DNA of 64,000 nt from Aneurinibacillus aneurinilyticus ATCC 12856 (lineage in GTDB: Bacteria; Bacillota; Bacilli; Aneurinibacillales; Aneurinibacillaceae). Position numbers and translations under genes: made by a program. The DNA lies in the NCBI RefSeq assembly GCF_000466385.1, contig NZ_KE952720.1, positions 1 through 64,000 on the forward strand, read 5' to 3'. Shown here in pieces: positions 34,082-43,304 of this stretch (positions are counted from its first letter, which is position 1; every line of letters starts with the position of its first letter). The notes under the pieces are model-generated. The model was not told the origin of the DNA. It did no database searches and saw nothing but the letters and a program-made list of their open reading frames with translations.

Positions 34082-35989
34082 ATGCAGGAAAGAGTAAAAG
34101 AAATGATTCAACAAAACGAGTTGTTTCGCTCGCTGCCGAAGGAAGCTATCGAGGAAATTCTTACGTCCTCTACTGTGGCCGATTATCCAAAGCACCATTT
34201 TGTTATCCATGAGCGTGAACAGGAAAATCATTTACTTTTCTTATTAGAGGGCATGGCTAAGAGTATCATTCTGACAGATGAAGGTGAAGAAATCACAATA
34301 CGCTTTTATCATCCCGGAGAGTTGGCCGGATTGATTAATACCCTTGCAGAAGATGCGTCTCGTTTTTCCGTACAAACGTTAGAAAACTCCCGTTTTTTGA
34401 TTATCAAAAAATCGCTGTTTAACCGATTGGTGCATGACTATGCTTCATTTGCCGAACAGTTGACCCATGATATCAGCAAGCGTCTACAACATATGTATCG
34501 CACGCTTGCTACGGAATCCTCCGTACGCCATCATGGATTCGAGACGTATCCATATCGTAAAAAAGTAGGCGAATTAATGGAAACAGACATCGTTTCTCTT
34601 CCTCCTCATGCATCAGCAGTCGGGGTCGCCTCTGCTATGCTGCGTGAGCAGGTCAGTTCTGTATTAATTATAGAAGACGATGCATTGCGCGGTATTGTAA
34701 CGGAACGTGATTTGATCGCCCTCCTGCCTAAACACGAGATCATCGCTTCTCTTTCCGTTGACAGTATTATGAGCCGGGATGTTATTACCATACCGGAAAG
34801 CGCATATTTTTATGAAGCAATGCTAGCAATGATGAAGCATCAGGTGAAACATCTACCCGTTCTTTCGCACGGAAAAGTGACGGGCATTGTAACGCTCAAA
34901 AAGCTAACAGACTTCCGCAGCCATTCCGTGCTTGGCATCGTAAAAGATATAGACTCAGCACATACTGTCGAAGAATTAGCCAAGCAGCATAAAAAAGTGA
35001 TAGCATTTATTGACGGGATGATGAATGACGGGGCAGCAGCACATGAAATCTGCTCTATTATTACCGAATTCAACGATCGAATGTTACGCCGGATTATTGC
35101 GTTATCCGAACGGGCAATGATCGCTGAAGGTAAGGGGGCCCCTCCTACGGATTATTGTTGGATTACAATGGGGAGCGAAGGGCGTAAGGAACAAACATTG
35201 AGCACGGATCAGGATAATGGTATTATTTATCCTGATATTGAAAATGAGGCACACCATGCCGAGGTCGATGATTATTTTGCTACATTAGCAGAGAAAATTG
35301 TTGCCGGGCTTGAAGCATGTGGATTTCCACGCTGCAAAGGCGATGTAATGGCGACCAATTCAAAATGGCGAAAGTCGCTTTCTGATTGGAAACGCATGAT
35401 AAACGCCTGGTTCTCCCATATGCAAGGAGAAGAGATCCGTATGTTCACAATTTTTCTCGACTTCCGCCCTGTCTACGGACAGACGGCATTAGCCCACGAA
35501 CTCAGGCACTATTTTTTGACACGGAAAAAAGATTTTCCGTTTATCTACAATTTGCTGGCGGAAGATGATGCTTCATGCAGCGTTCCGCTCGGTATGTTTG
35601 GCCGCATCATTTATGATAAAAAAATCAAGGATGGAATTGATATCAAAGGCGGGGCACTTGTCCATTTTGTTAATGCGATGCGCATACTATCCATTTTCGA
35701 AGGCATCGAGGCAGTCCCCACACTGGAGCGCCTTGAACAGCTTACAGAACGACGCGTATTTACTCGGGAAGAAGATGATGAAATCAAAGATTCATTCAAC
35801 ACATTGCTTCACTTCCGGATTCGTGAACATATGAAGCAAGCAAAGCAAAAACAGCCTCTTTCCAACGAGCTTCATGTAGCAAATCTGCCAAAAGAGGAGC
35901 AATTGCAAATAAAAAAAGCTCTTTATACAGCTAAGTGGCTTCAACAAAAATTAATTCGCCAGTTTCAAGTACAAGGTATACGCATCTAG
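34082..35989 (+). CDS. DUF294 signalling protein: cNMP-binding, CBS pair, nucleotidyltransferase
   Basis: 635 aa. Domain order: cyclic-nucleotide-binding-like (about 15-130), two CBS domains (about 165-280), DUF294 nucleotidyltransferase with GSEGRKEQTLSTDQDNG (G-S, then D-x-D) near 360-380, and the helical DUF294 C-terminal domain. It resembles GlnD-like sensors often next to acetate or other sodium symporters, as here. It probably senses energy or nucleotides and modifies a partner; target unknown. AAGGGGCGAT precedes the ATG. Confidence 0.88.
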   Translation: MQERVKEMIQQNELFRSLPKEAIEEILTSSTVADYPKHHFVIHEREQENHLLFLLEGMAKSIILTDEGEEITIRFYHPGELAGLINTLAEDASRFSVQTLENSRFLIIKKSLFNRLVHDYASFAEQLTHDISKRLQHMYRTLATESSVRHHGFETYPYRKKVGELMETDIVSLPPHASAVGVASAMLREQVSSVLIIEDDALRGIVTERDLIALLPKHEIIASLSVDSIMSRDVITIPESAYFYEAMLAMMKHQVKHLPVLSHGKVTGIVTLKKLTDFRSHSVLGIVKDIDSAHTVEELAKQHKKVIAFIDGMMNDGAAAHEICSIITEFNDRMLRRIIALSERAMIAEGKGAPPTDYCWITMGSEGRKEQTLSTDQDNGIIYPDIENEAHHAEVDDYFATLAEKIVAGLEACGFPRCKGDVMATNSKWRKSLSDWKRMINAWFSHMQGEEIRMFTIFLDFRPVYGQTALAHELRHYFLTRKKDFPFIYNLLAEDDASCSVPLGMFGRIIYDKKIKDGIDIKGGALVHFVNAMRILSIFEGIEAVPTLERLEQLTERRVFTREEDDEIKDSFNTLLHFRIREHMKQAKQKQPLSNELHVANLPKEEQLQIKKALYTAKWLQQKLIRQFQVQGIRI

Positions 35990-36040
35990 CCTTTCTCTTT
36001 CTTATGTCGACAAAAATGTTCAAACATAGCCACGCTGTTA

Positions 36041-36095
36041 GACAGTATGTTTCTGCTGCTCTGTATAAATGCAAAAGAAACATACTGTCTTTTTA
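36041..36095 (+). terminator. Terminator after the DUF294 gene
   Basis: GACAGTATGTTTCT and AGAAACATACTGTC are perfect inverted arms, followed by TTTTTATG. The rest of the 334-base gap to the DUF485 gene holds the cre-like box below. Confidence 0.85.
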
Positions 36096-36206
36096 TGCTC
36101 ATAATATAGAAAATTAAGAAAAGAGTCCATCGCTTATATGTCGAAAAAAGTCGAATAAATACAGTTTTCAAATTTTTATAAATATTTTAATATTAAAAAG
36201 GAGTTG

Positions 36207-36220
36207 TGAACGCGCTTTCA
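36207..36220. promoter_or_regulatory. cre-like box upstream of the acetate permease genes
   Basis: TGAACGCGCTTTCA has one mismatch to TGWAANCGNTNWCA. It lies about 105 bases before the DUF485 gene, in the region where the operon promoter is expected. Confidence 0.5.
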
Positions 36221-36323
36221 GGGTGAAGGCAACTTCGAAAATATTTCGTGTCAGGGAGGTGACTAAATTTTATCAACTAGACATAGACAAAAAATATAAA
36301 ATAACGATTGGAGTGAACCTGGA

Positions 36324-36680
36324 ATGGCAAATCTTGCAGAAAACAAGCCTTCTGGTACTGGAGGAAAACGGGGACAGAGCATTGACTATACGGCCATTGC
36401 TCGCAGTCAGAAATTTAAGACATTAATGCAGAAGAAAAGAAGCTTCATTGTTCCCATGTGCATCTTTTTCCTCATTTTTTACTATACACTACCAATTATG
36501 ACTTCCTACAGCAATGTATTGAATACACCGGCAATTGGTGCGATCACATGGGCCTGGATATATGCTTTCGGACAATTTATTATGACCTGGGCATTATGCA
36601 TGATTTATTCCCGCAAAGCGGCTTCCTTTGATCAGATCTCTGATGAAATCATTGAAGAGCATCAAAAAGGAGGCGCATAA
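36324..36680 (+). CDS. DUF485 membrane protein, partner of the acetate symporter
   Basis: 118 aa. Two membrane segments (IVPMCIFFLIFYYTLPIMTS and ITWAWIYAFGQFIMTWAL) after a polar N-terminus, followed by an acidic tail. DUF485 (YjcH) is regularly cotranscribed with ActP, and here ends three bases before it. GGAGTGAACC precedes the ATG. An overlapping frame from 36223 is rejected. Confidence 0.88.
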   Translation: MANLAENKPSGTGGKRGQSIDYTAIARSQKFKTLMQKKRSFIVPMCIFFLIFYYTLPIMTSYSNVLNTPAIGAITWAWIYAFGQFIMTWALCMIYSRKAASFDQISDEIIEEHQKGGA

Positions 36681-36683
36681 ATT

Positions 36684-38213
36684 ATGGCATTTACTTTCTT
36701 TGTTCTTATTGTAGCAGCGACGCTTATTATCACATACTATGCTTCTAAAAAAACGAATACAACAAGCGAATTTTATACAGCAGGCGGAGGCCTGACGGGC
36801 TGGCAGAACGGACTAGCCATCGCCGGTGATTACATGTCTGCTGCTTCTTTCCTTGGTATTGCAGGCTCTATTGCCCTTACCGGATTTGACGGTTTCTTCT
36901 TCAGTATCGGTTATCTGGTAGCCTATCTCGTCGTATTGTATATCGTGGCCGAGCCACTGCGTAACCTCGGTAAATATACGATGGCCGACATGATCGCAGC
37001 TCGCTTTAATACTGCTAAGGTTCGCGGCGTAGCAGCACTTAACACGATTACAATTTCCACTTTTTACATGATTGCCCAACTTGTGGGGGCTGGTGCTCTC
37101 ATTAAACTTCTGCTTGGGCTGGATTATACCACTTCTGTGCTCATCGTCGGCACGCTGATGACCATATATGTTATTTTCGGAGGTATGACGGCGACCAGCT
37201 GGGTTCAGATTGTTAAAGCAGTTTTATTGATGGTAGGTACTTTTATCATCTCTGTTATGGTTTTTGCAAAGTTTAACTTCAGCTTTACCGAAATGTTCAA
37301 TCACATGAAGACTGCTACACCGCTTGGTGACACATACTTAAATCCTGGAGTCAAATACAAAAATGGGTTGGATACCATTTCTCTTAATATTGCCCTCGTG
37401 CTCGGCACAGCCGGTCTACCTCATATCCTTATCCGTTTCTTCACGGTAAAGGATGCGCAAACAGCGCGTAAATCAGTCGTATACGCAACATGGCTGATTG
37501 GTATTTTCTATATTCTGACCATTTTCCTCGGCTTTGGTGCAGCCGCTTTTGTAGGTAGCGACACAATTATAGAAGCAAACGCAGCGGGCAACATGGCCGC
37601 TCCATTGTTAGCACAAGTGCTAGGCGGTGACTTGCTGATGGCATTCGTTGCGGCAGTGGCCTTCGCTACGATTCTGGCAGTAGTAGCTGGTCTTGTACTA
37701 GCTGCCGCTTCCGCATTTGCCCATGATTTCTACAGCCATATTATTCGTAAAGGCAAAGCAACTGAAAAAGAGCAAATGGTAGCGGCACGCTACGCTTCTA
37801 TCGGGGTAGCTGTCATTTCTGTTATCCTGGCACTGTTCGCACAAAAAATGAATGTTGCTTTCCTTGTATCTCTTGCATTCTGCGTAGCAGCCAGCGCCAA
37901 CCTACCGGTTATTATTTACACAATTTTCTGGCGCCGCTTCAATACGGCAGGTGCTATTACCGGCATGCTGGTCGGTCTCTTTACAGCACTTATTCTCGTA
38001 GTTGTAAGCCCGAATGTTCTAGACCCTACGCCAGGCAAAGCCATCTTTACTGGCACACCGCTTATTAGCCTGACAAATCCGGCTCTCATCTCGGTACCTG
38101 TTGGTTTTCTTTCTGCTTATCTGGGCGCTCTTCTTTTCGGACGTCCAGAGAGCGATGCAAAGTTTGACGAAGTGCTCGTAAAAGCAAATACAGGTATTCG
38201 CGATTCAGCATAA
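36684..38213 (+). CDS. actP: Cation/acetate symporter (ActP, sodium:solute symporter family)
   Basis: 509 aa with about 13 membrane segments. Family regions seen: SEFYTAGGGLTGWQNGLAIA and GDYMSAASFLGIAG near the N-terminus, GTAGLPHILIRFFTV in the middle and FAHDFY. It takes up acetate and other short monocarboxylates with sodium. AAAGGAGGCG precedes the ATG. With DUF485 and the upstream DUF294 sensor it forms an acetate uptake cluster. Propionate or pyruvate are also possible substrates. Confidence 0.9.
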   Translation: MAFTFFVLIVAATLIITYYASKKTNTTSEFYTAGGGLTGWQNGLAIAGDYMSAASFLGIAGSIALTGFDGFFFSIGYLVAYLVVLYIVAEPLRNLGKYTMADMIAARFNTAKVRGVAALNTITISTFYMIAQLVGAGALIKLLLGLDYTTSVLIVGTLMTIYVIFGGMTATSWVQIVKAVLLMVGTFIISVMVFAKFNFSFTEMFNHMKTATPLGDTYLNPGVKYKNGLDTISLNIALVLGTAGLPHILIRFFTVKDAQTARKSVVYATWLIGIFYILTIFLGFGAAAFVGSDTIIEANAAGNMAAPLLAQVLGGDLLMAFVAAVAFATILAVVAGLVLAAASAFAHDFYSHIIRKGKATEKEQMVAARYASIGVAVISVILALFAQKMNVAFLVSLAFCVAASANLPVIIYTIFWRRFNTAGAITGMLVGLFTALILVVVSPNVLDPTPGKAIFTGTPLISLTNPALISVPVGFLSAYLGALLFGRPESDAKFDEVLVKANTGIRDSA

Positions 38214-38232
38214 TAATAGTTTATAAGATAAA

Positions 38233-38258
38233 AGGCTGCTCTGAAGAGCAGTCTTTTT
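38233..38258 (+). terminator. Terminator after actP
   Basis: CTGCTC and GAGCAG close around TGAA, followed by TCTTTTT. Confidence 0.85.
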
Positions 38259-38416
38259 CGCTCGCTAAAAAAATATTTTATTTGCGTGGATGTTTAAAAC
38301 TAGAACAAGCGGGGAAATATAGTAATGAACCTACTCCCCTTTGAAATTGCAACTGACTCTCACACCTCTACTCCCTTATTTGGACACATCAAATTCGATG
38401 TGTCCCTTTTTATGCA

Positions 38417-38442
38417 TAAAAAAGAGAGGGCATCCCCTCTCT
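38417..38442 (-). terminator. Terminator at the end of the ezrA-like gene
   Basis: AGAGAGGGG / CCCTCTCT around ATG, minus strand followed by TTTTTTATG; it overlaps the stop codon. Confidence 0.85.
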
Positions 38443-40693
38443 AGTTTTGTTCAATCGCATATTTTTCTTGTGCCAAACGGAAAGCTTGATCAGCCGCTTC
38501 ATGTGCCTCCCGGTAATCACCGTTATGAAACGACGCTTCTGCCGTCTGTAACAGCGCGGCAATTTCCTTATCATAGCGACGGAAGCGATTTGTGCGCTGG
38601 ATTTTATCCTCTGTAAGCCGAATATCGCGGATCATCTCGGCCCCATCCTCAAGCAAAGTCGACACCTGTTCTTTCGCTTCTTTCAATAAATGATCGACTT
38701 TTTGCATTTTCAATGGAACTTCCTCTAACGCCTCTTCTACCGTACTAACAGCCTGACGACATAGCTCTATATTACTAGTAATACCATAAGGCATCTTTGG
38801 CAAATGCAGACGCTTTAATTGCTGTTCAACACGGGCAAGGCTGCTACGCAAGTCATGCACATCTTCATGAGCTGCCCGTTCTCCCCGACGAAAATCCTTC
38901 AATTCTTTCATGACGAATTCACGTCGCTCCATCATCTGTGTAACACGATCCGTCACCTGGGTAAGCGTCTCACCATGCCGTTCATAGTCTTCCTTTACAT
39001 CACTTCCGTGAATCTGTTCAAGCGTATTTTCAATATCAGCAACAACCTCAGGAATCTGCTGGTAGTAATGAAAAGCTTCTCCATCCTCTACTTGATAACG
39101 CTGAGACAAATCGCTAAGCTCGTTGGAAAGATAATCTTGATCCTGTTTTAATACATTAAGATAATATGGAAGTTCGGTCACATATTGCCGATACTGATGC
39201 CTATTTGTCACAATTTCTTCCATCGTCTGATACATTGCTTCTATATCTTCACGAACCTCAAGAATGAGATTCTCCACTTCCATCACTTTTCCCTCATCGA
39301 ACATTATAGGTAATTTCTCTACTTTACCCCGAATTTTCACAAGACGTGCTGTGAAAAACTCTTCTCCATTCGTATATCCGCCGTCTACCATTTCTTTGGC
39401 GTCTTCATCCAGCTGACGAACTTCTTGATCCAATTCCTTCACGATAGTTTGACGTACAAGCGGGACTTTCTGCAATAGCTCCATTAGGTTCTGCTGTCCG
39501 TCTGCTAATGATTGCAGATGAGTGTGCGCTTCTTCGAAGTTACCCTTCTCTTCTGCTTGCCTTATGGACTGTGATTCCCTGTCGAATTGATTTATCTGCT
39601 CCTTCAGTGCATGGAATGATACACCGTATTGAATACGAAGCTCGTCTAACCTACGCTCGTTTTTCTGATGTAATTGAGCTGTCTCTTCTTTCAAAGAGGC
39701 GACATCCTTTAACGTTTCACGAAGCTTGTCCAGCCGGATATGTAAATTGCGGTATTCTTCTTCAATGCGGAATAATTTTTCTTTGGCTTCTTGAATAATT
39801 TCCCGGCCTCTTTTAAAACGGAATTTCATTAAGTTTTCTTCTGCATCAACCAGAATAAGCTCTACATCGGCAATCGCATCTTTCTTCAAATCATCTAATG
39901 AGGTAAGAATAGCTAAATATTTCTCCTTAACCCGTCCCGGTTCCTTTTTCCATGAAGAATCAATTTCAAAAGCGTTAAGCTGGTCTGTTATCTTAGTACG
40001 CCACTCGTCCGCTTCGTCAACCTCTTTTAGCACACGACTGCGCTTGGTATATGCCAATGCTGCTCCTCCCAAAGCCACAGCAATGACCACCAATCCAATG
40101 AGTAGCCAAATAGGCCAGGAAGTCACATTATTCGCTACTGCTGGGACTGGGGCAGGCGCCGCTCCTGCCAGAACTACCTGATTCTCGTTTCCCTGCTTTT
40201 GGCCTTGTGCCTGGAGTTCGTCATTCACAGCTCCTACAAATGACATCACTCCAGTCATTAAAGTTCCCTGATTAGCATACGGTTCAAAAAAATATTCCAT
40301 TTTACGCTGTAAAACTTCCTGTGTAATACCATGTTCATGGAAATACTTTCCGCTTAAAATAACCATATTCTTGTCTTCTACAGAAAGGACAATGACCATT
40401 GTCTCATCTTCTATTTTGAACTTATTCTTTACTTCTTGCGCATACTGCTCAAGCGTCGCTGGCTTAGTTTTAGCAATCACTATAAGCTTGTACTTTTGCT
40501 TCATACCAGAAGTCAAATTCGTAAATTCTTTCTCTTCATTCTTTTTAAGAATATTATCAACATCGGTTACGGATTTATTTAAAGAGGCCGGTAGCGAAGC
40601 TGCTAAAGCATAATAAGGACTTGCCAAAGCGGCAAGCATCATTGTACATACTATAAAAAAACGGGATACCCGTTGTATTCTGATATATGTCAT
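38441..40693 (-). CDS. ezrA: EzrA-like septation protein fused to an extracellular TPM domain
   Basis: 750 aa. Residues 1-31 are a signal or anchor segment (ending ASPYYALA), 36-160 a TPM domain (TLP18.3/Psb32 fold: IVLSVEDKNMVILSG), 193-215 a membrane helix, and 218-750 long coiled coils like EzrA, including RVLKEVDEADEWR after the membrane and the C-terminal LQTAEASFHNGDYREAHEAA. B. subtilis EzrA is about 560 aa with only a short extracellular N-terminus. EzrA controls FtsZ ring assembly and PBP1 recruitment. AAAGGAGTACG precedes the ATG. The position next to refZ agrees with ezrA. Confidence 0.82.
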   Translation of the reverse strand: MTYIRIQRVSRFFIVCTMMLAALASPYYALAASLPASLNKSVTDVDNILKKNEEKEFTNLTSGMKQKYKLIVIAKTKPATLEQYAQEVKNKFKIEDETMVIVLSVEDKNMVILSGKYFHEHGITQEVLQRKMEYFFEPYANQGTLMTGVMSFVGAVNDELQAQGQKQGNENQVVLAGAAPAPVPAVANNVTSWPIWLLIGLVVIAVALGGAALAYTKRSRVLKEVDEADEWRTKITDQLNAFEIDSSWKKEPGRVKEKYLAILTSLDDLKKDAIADVELILVDAEENLMKFRFKRGREIIQEAKEKLFRIEEEYRNLHIRLDKLRETLKDVASLKEETAQLHQKNERRLDELRIQYGVSFHALKEQINQFDRESQSIRQAEEKGNFEEAHTHLQSLADGQQNLMELLQKVPLVRQTIVKELDQEVRQLDEDAKEMVDGGYTNGEEFFTARLVKIRGKVEKLPIMFDEGKVMEVENLILEVREDIEAMYQTMEEIVTNRHQYRQYVTELPYYLNVLKQDQDYLSNELSDLSQRYQVEDGEAFHYYQQIPEVVADIENTLEQIHGSDVKEDYERHGETLTQVTDRVTQMMERREFVMKELKDFRRGERAAHEDVHDLRSSLARVEQQLKRLHLPKMPYGITSNIELCRQAVSTVEEALEEVPLKMQKVDHLLKEAKEQVSTLLEDGAEMIRDIRLTEDKIQRTNRFRRYDKEIAALLQTAEASFHNGDYREAHEAADQAFRLAQEKYAIEQN

Positions 40694-40794
40694 CGTGCCG
40701 TACTCCTTTAGGAAAAGTCAATCTATCTTATTATAATAATTATGTATGCAATAAGGAAGTTCCTGCTTTCAAGTATGCTTTCTAAATAAAAAAC

Positions 40795-41421
40795 TTAGCG
40801 AACCATGTTGATAGGTGTCAGCATATGCCGTAAAAAGTCAGACGTATAGCATACCATTTGTTCTACAAATCTTTCATCAAGCGGTTCCAGATAGAATACT
40901 TCACGAATAATCTGTGGATATGAATACGGAAAGTTAATAATAGCTAGCAACTGAATGACGATTCCATTCACCTCTAACACAGGAAATTCCTCTTCTGCAA
41001 TTCCTTCTTCAATAATTGCGGTAAAATAATGCTTAAGACGGGCCAAATACGTACTCATAATCTCTCTTCCAAGCATGGATTCCACTGATAGTTCCCGCTG
41101 AATCAGTCTGGTCACCCGGTGGGACTCACACTGGAAGCGAACCATGTTCTCCACCATACTATGTAATAGTTCAGACAGAGATTCCCATTCACTATCATAG
41201 CGACAGGCATCTAATCTGTGAAACATATTTTCATAGTAATCTACCATTACCCACTCCAGTAGACCTTTTTTATTTTTGAAATAATAGGAAATCAATGCCA
41301 CGTTCACTCCTGCTTTGCACGCGATTTGCCGTACCGTTGTACCGTCGAATCCTTGAGAATCAAACAATTCGACTGCAGCTCCGACAATTTTTTGTTTCGT
41401 TAGCTTCGGTGAACGTTTCAC
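40795..41421 (-). CDS. refZ: TetR-family DNA-binding protein, RefZ-like
   Basis: 208 aa. TetR helix-turn-helix with GFDGTTVRQIACKAGVNVAL and the following ISYYFKNKKGLL, close to RefZ (YttP). RefZ binds sites near the origin and inhibits FtsZ to help capture the chromosome in the forespore. It begins with GTG after GGGGGGGACAG. It lies just upstream of ezrA on the same strand, as in B. subtilis. A general TetR repressor is the alternative. Confidence 0.75.
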   Translation of the reverse strand: MKRSPKLTKQKIVGAAVELFDSQGFDGTTVRQIACKAGVNVALISYYFKNKKGLLEWVMVDYYENMFHRLDACRYDSEWESLSELLHSMVENMVRFQCESHRVTRLIQRELSVESMLGREIMSTYLARLKHYFTAIIEEGIAEEEFPVLEVNGIVIQLLAIINFPYSYPQIIREVFYLEPLDERFVEQMVCYTSDFLRHMLTPINMVR

Positions 41422-41435
41422 GGCCTGTCCCCCCC

Positions 41436-41465
41436 AAAAAAACCTTGCTTTATGAGAGCAAGGTT
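41436..41465 (-). terminator. Terminator after the TVP38 gene
   Basis: AACCTTGCTCTC and AAGCAAGGTT pair on the minus strand and run into TTTTTTT. The stem includes the gene's stop codon. Confidence 0.85.
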
Positions 41466-42109
41466 GATTTTTTCTTCTTCACATAATTGATTCCTAGCAT
41501 AAATAGGCACAGGCCGAGCGCAATAAGAAGAAGCTTGCCTTTATGCTGCTCCCAGTGAATTAAATAATGGCCGAGAACAGATTGAAATAAAACAGCAGGA
41601 CCCTTGCCCAGCAAAGTGGCAAACAAAAACATCTTAAATGGAACCTTTGAAATACCGGCAGCTGTATTAATTGCACTGGAAGGAAAAATCGGTATCCAGC
41701 GGGCAAACAGGATCACAATAAATCCTTTTGTTTCGGCATGCCGGTTTAAATTTTTCACAAATGAATGATGTCCTATCTTCTTCTCTGCCCAGTCCCTGCC
41801 TACATACCGGGCAAGAAGAAAGTTTACCAGCGCTGCCGATATAGCACCGATCCAACTGATTGCAAATCCAAGCCAAAGACCAAAGGCAATAACATTTGCT
41901 CCCGCCAAAAGCACAAAAGGCACAATTGGAAAAAATGTTTGCACTACAATAGCTACGATGGAAATAAGAAAAGCAATCCAACCGTATGATTGAATGTATG
42001 CAGCAATTTGTTCTAAGTTTCCTGTACGAACTAAATGGCCAAATTCAGTCTGCATGACCAGACAGATCATCACAGTCAGAAAGAGGGCGGAAACTAATAA
42101 ACGTTTCAA
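41450..42109 (-). CDS. TVP38/TMEM64 (VTT domain) membrane protein
   Basis: 219 aa with about six membrane segments. VTT-domain marks: FVLLAGANVIAFGLWLGFAI and FARWIPIFPSSAINTAAGIS, then FLFATLLGKGPAVL. Related to DedA proteins and eukaryotic lipid scramblases; the role in bacteria is not settled. TTG start with GGGAGGCGG upstream. Confidence 0.88.
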   Translation of the reverse strand: MKRLLVSALFLTVMICLVMQTEFGHLVRTGNLEQIAAYIQSYGWIAFLISIVAIVVQTFFPIVPFVLLAGANVIAFGLWLGFAISWIGAISAALVNFLLARYVGRDWAEKKIGHHSFVKNLNRHAETKGFIVILFARWIPIFPSSAINTAAGISKVPFKMFLFATLLGKGPAVLFQSVLGHYLIHWEQHKGKLLLIALGLCLFMLGINYVKKKKSTLLS

Positions 42110-42167
42110 TCTACCGCCTCCCTATTCTAATGCATATTACTCAATTTAATTATACCATTAAAAACAT

Positions 42168-42198
42168 AAAAAAACCTCTCTTTCCTTGAGAGGTTTTG
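42168..42198 (-). terminator. Terminator after the MBL gene
   Basis: AAAACCTCTC / GAGAGGTTTT around AAGGAAA, followed by TTTATG on the minus strand. Confidence 0.85.
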
Positions 42199-42227
42199 CC
42201 AAAAGAAACAAATCATGCTGTTCCTAC

Positions 42228-43208
42228 TTATACCTGTCGATAACGGTATATGTTCTCATCTTTTATCCATATAGGCTTTACTCGACCATGTTCTTCCAGC
42301 AAATCCAGGTGCCCCAGTGTCTCAGAAAAAGTTAGCGGCAGTTCCTTAAGGTAAATGGAAGGAAAAAGCTCTGCTGAAAGCTCGAATACCGTTTTGCCTG
42401 TACCTTCTAGCAAACCGTATATTTTTTCTGCACGCTCATCGTTGCGCCGTAAACGATGTGCGATAAGTTCGGCATGGTTTTCTATGCTCTCTCCATGCGC
42501 CGAGAGCATACGACGAATTGGCATTTTTGCTATTTTATTCATTGCCTGACGATACACCAGCAAGGGCTTTGCACGCTCCAATCCCGGGCGCGCTGGCGGC
42601 TCTACGAATGCGTTGGAAGAAATCTCTTTAATTAAAAAATCACCGGATAGCATAACCCCGTCCCGTTTCCTGAACAAAGCAAGGTGATTTTGTGTATGCC
42701 CGGGAGTAAATATGCTTACCCACTCTTCATTCCCTTCCAGCACCTCTCCACCTGTTATAGTCTTATGAACAGGCGCCGGTTCGCTGTACGCTTCCATCAT
42801 CTTCCTGAAACGTTCCACATACCCTAGTAATTTTTCCGGCACGCCATTCTCCCTGTATAACGTATGGAAGAAATGATCATGATGGTGCATAAACTCTGCA
42901 TCTAACGTTATATAAGGTACAGCATCAGGATGTGCAAGAACCTTGGCATCGGTGCGTTCCACTATTTCAGCCGTTAAGCCAACATGATCCACATGCTGAT
43001 GAGTAAGAAATATGCGATCAATGTCACACCAGACCAGACCATTTTCCTTAATGAAGCTTTCTATTAATTCAAACGCCTCTTTTGTCTTCGGCCCCACATC
43101 TACTAGTGTACACGTTTCTCCTTTTAACAAAAAAATGTTAATCGGTCCTACACTAAACGGTGTAGGGATACGCAGTTGGCGTACTTCTGTGCTGTTATTA
43201 TGCTCCAT
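42228..43208 (-). CDS. MBL-fold metallo-hydrolase
   Basis: 326 aa. Zinc motif THQHVDHVG (residues near 75; a His-x-His-x-Asp-His), later TPGHTQNHLAL and SGDFLI, and the final ligand SAHGESI. A C-terminal winged-helix-like region (ELSAELFPSIYLKELPLTFSE onward in parts) follows, as in glyoxalase II-like proteins. Substrate unknown. AGGAGGTACAT precedes the ATG. Confidence 0.88.
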   Translation of the reverse strand: MEHNNSTEVRQLRIPTPFSVGPINIFLLKGETCTLVDVGPKTKEAFELIESFIKENGLVWCDIDRIFLTHQHVDHVGLTAEIVERTDAKVLAHPDAVPYITLDAEFMHHHDHFFHTLYRENGVPEKLLGYVERFRKMMEAYSEPAPVHKTITGGEVLEGNEEWVSIFTPGHTQNHLALFRKRDGVMLSGDFLIKEISSNAFVEPPARPGLERAKPLLVYRQAMNKIAKMPIRRMLSAHGESIENHAELIAHRLRRNDERAEKIYGLLEGTGKTVFELSAELFPSIYLKELPLTFSETLGHLDLLEEHGRVKPIWIKDENIYRYRQV

Positions 43209-43304
43209 ATGTACCTCCTGTATGTGACTGATTGTTCATTCATAATGTAGAGGGAAAGAAAGCCTCATATTAAATGAAGCTCTCTTCCCGGATTCTTCAC
43301 TTTA

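Noticed and set aside
36223-36426. 67-aa plus-strand frame ahead of and overlapping the DUF485 gene
   Set aside because: It overlaps the DUF485 start by about 100 bases, has no proper ribosome site and no recognisable family; the DUF485-ActP pair explains the region.
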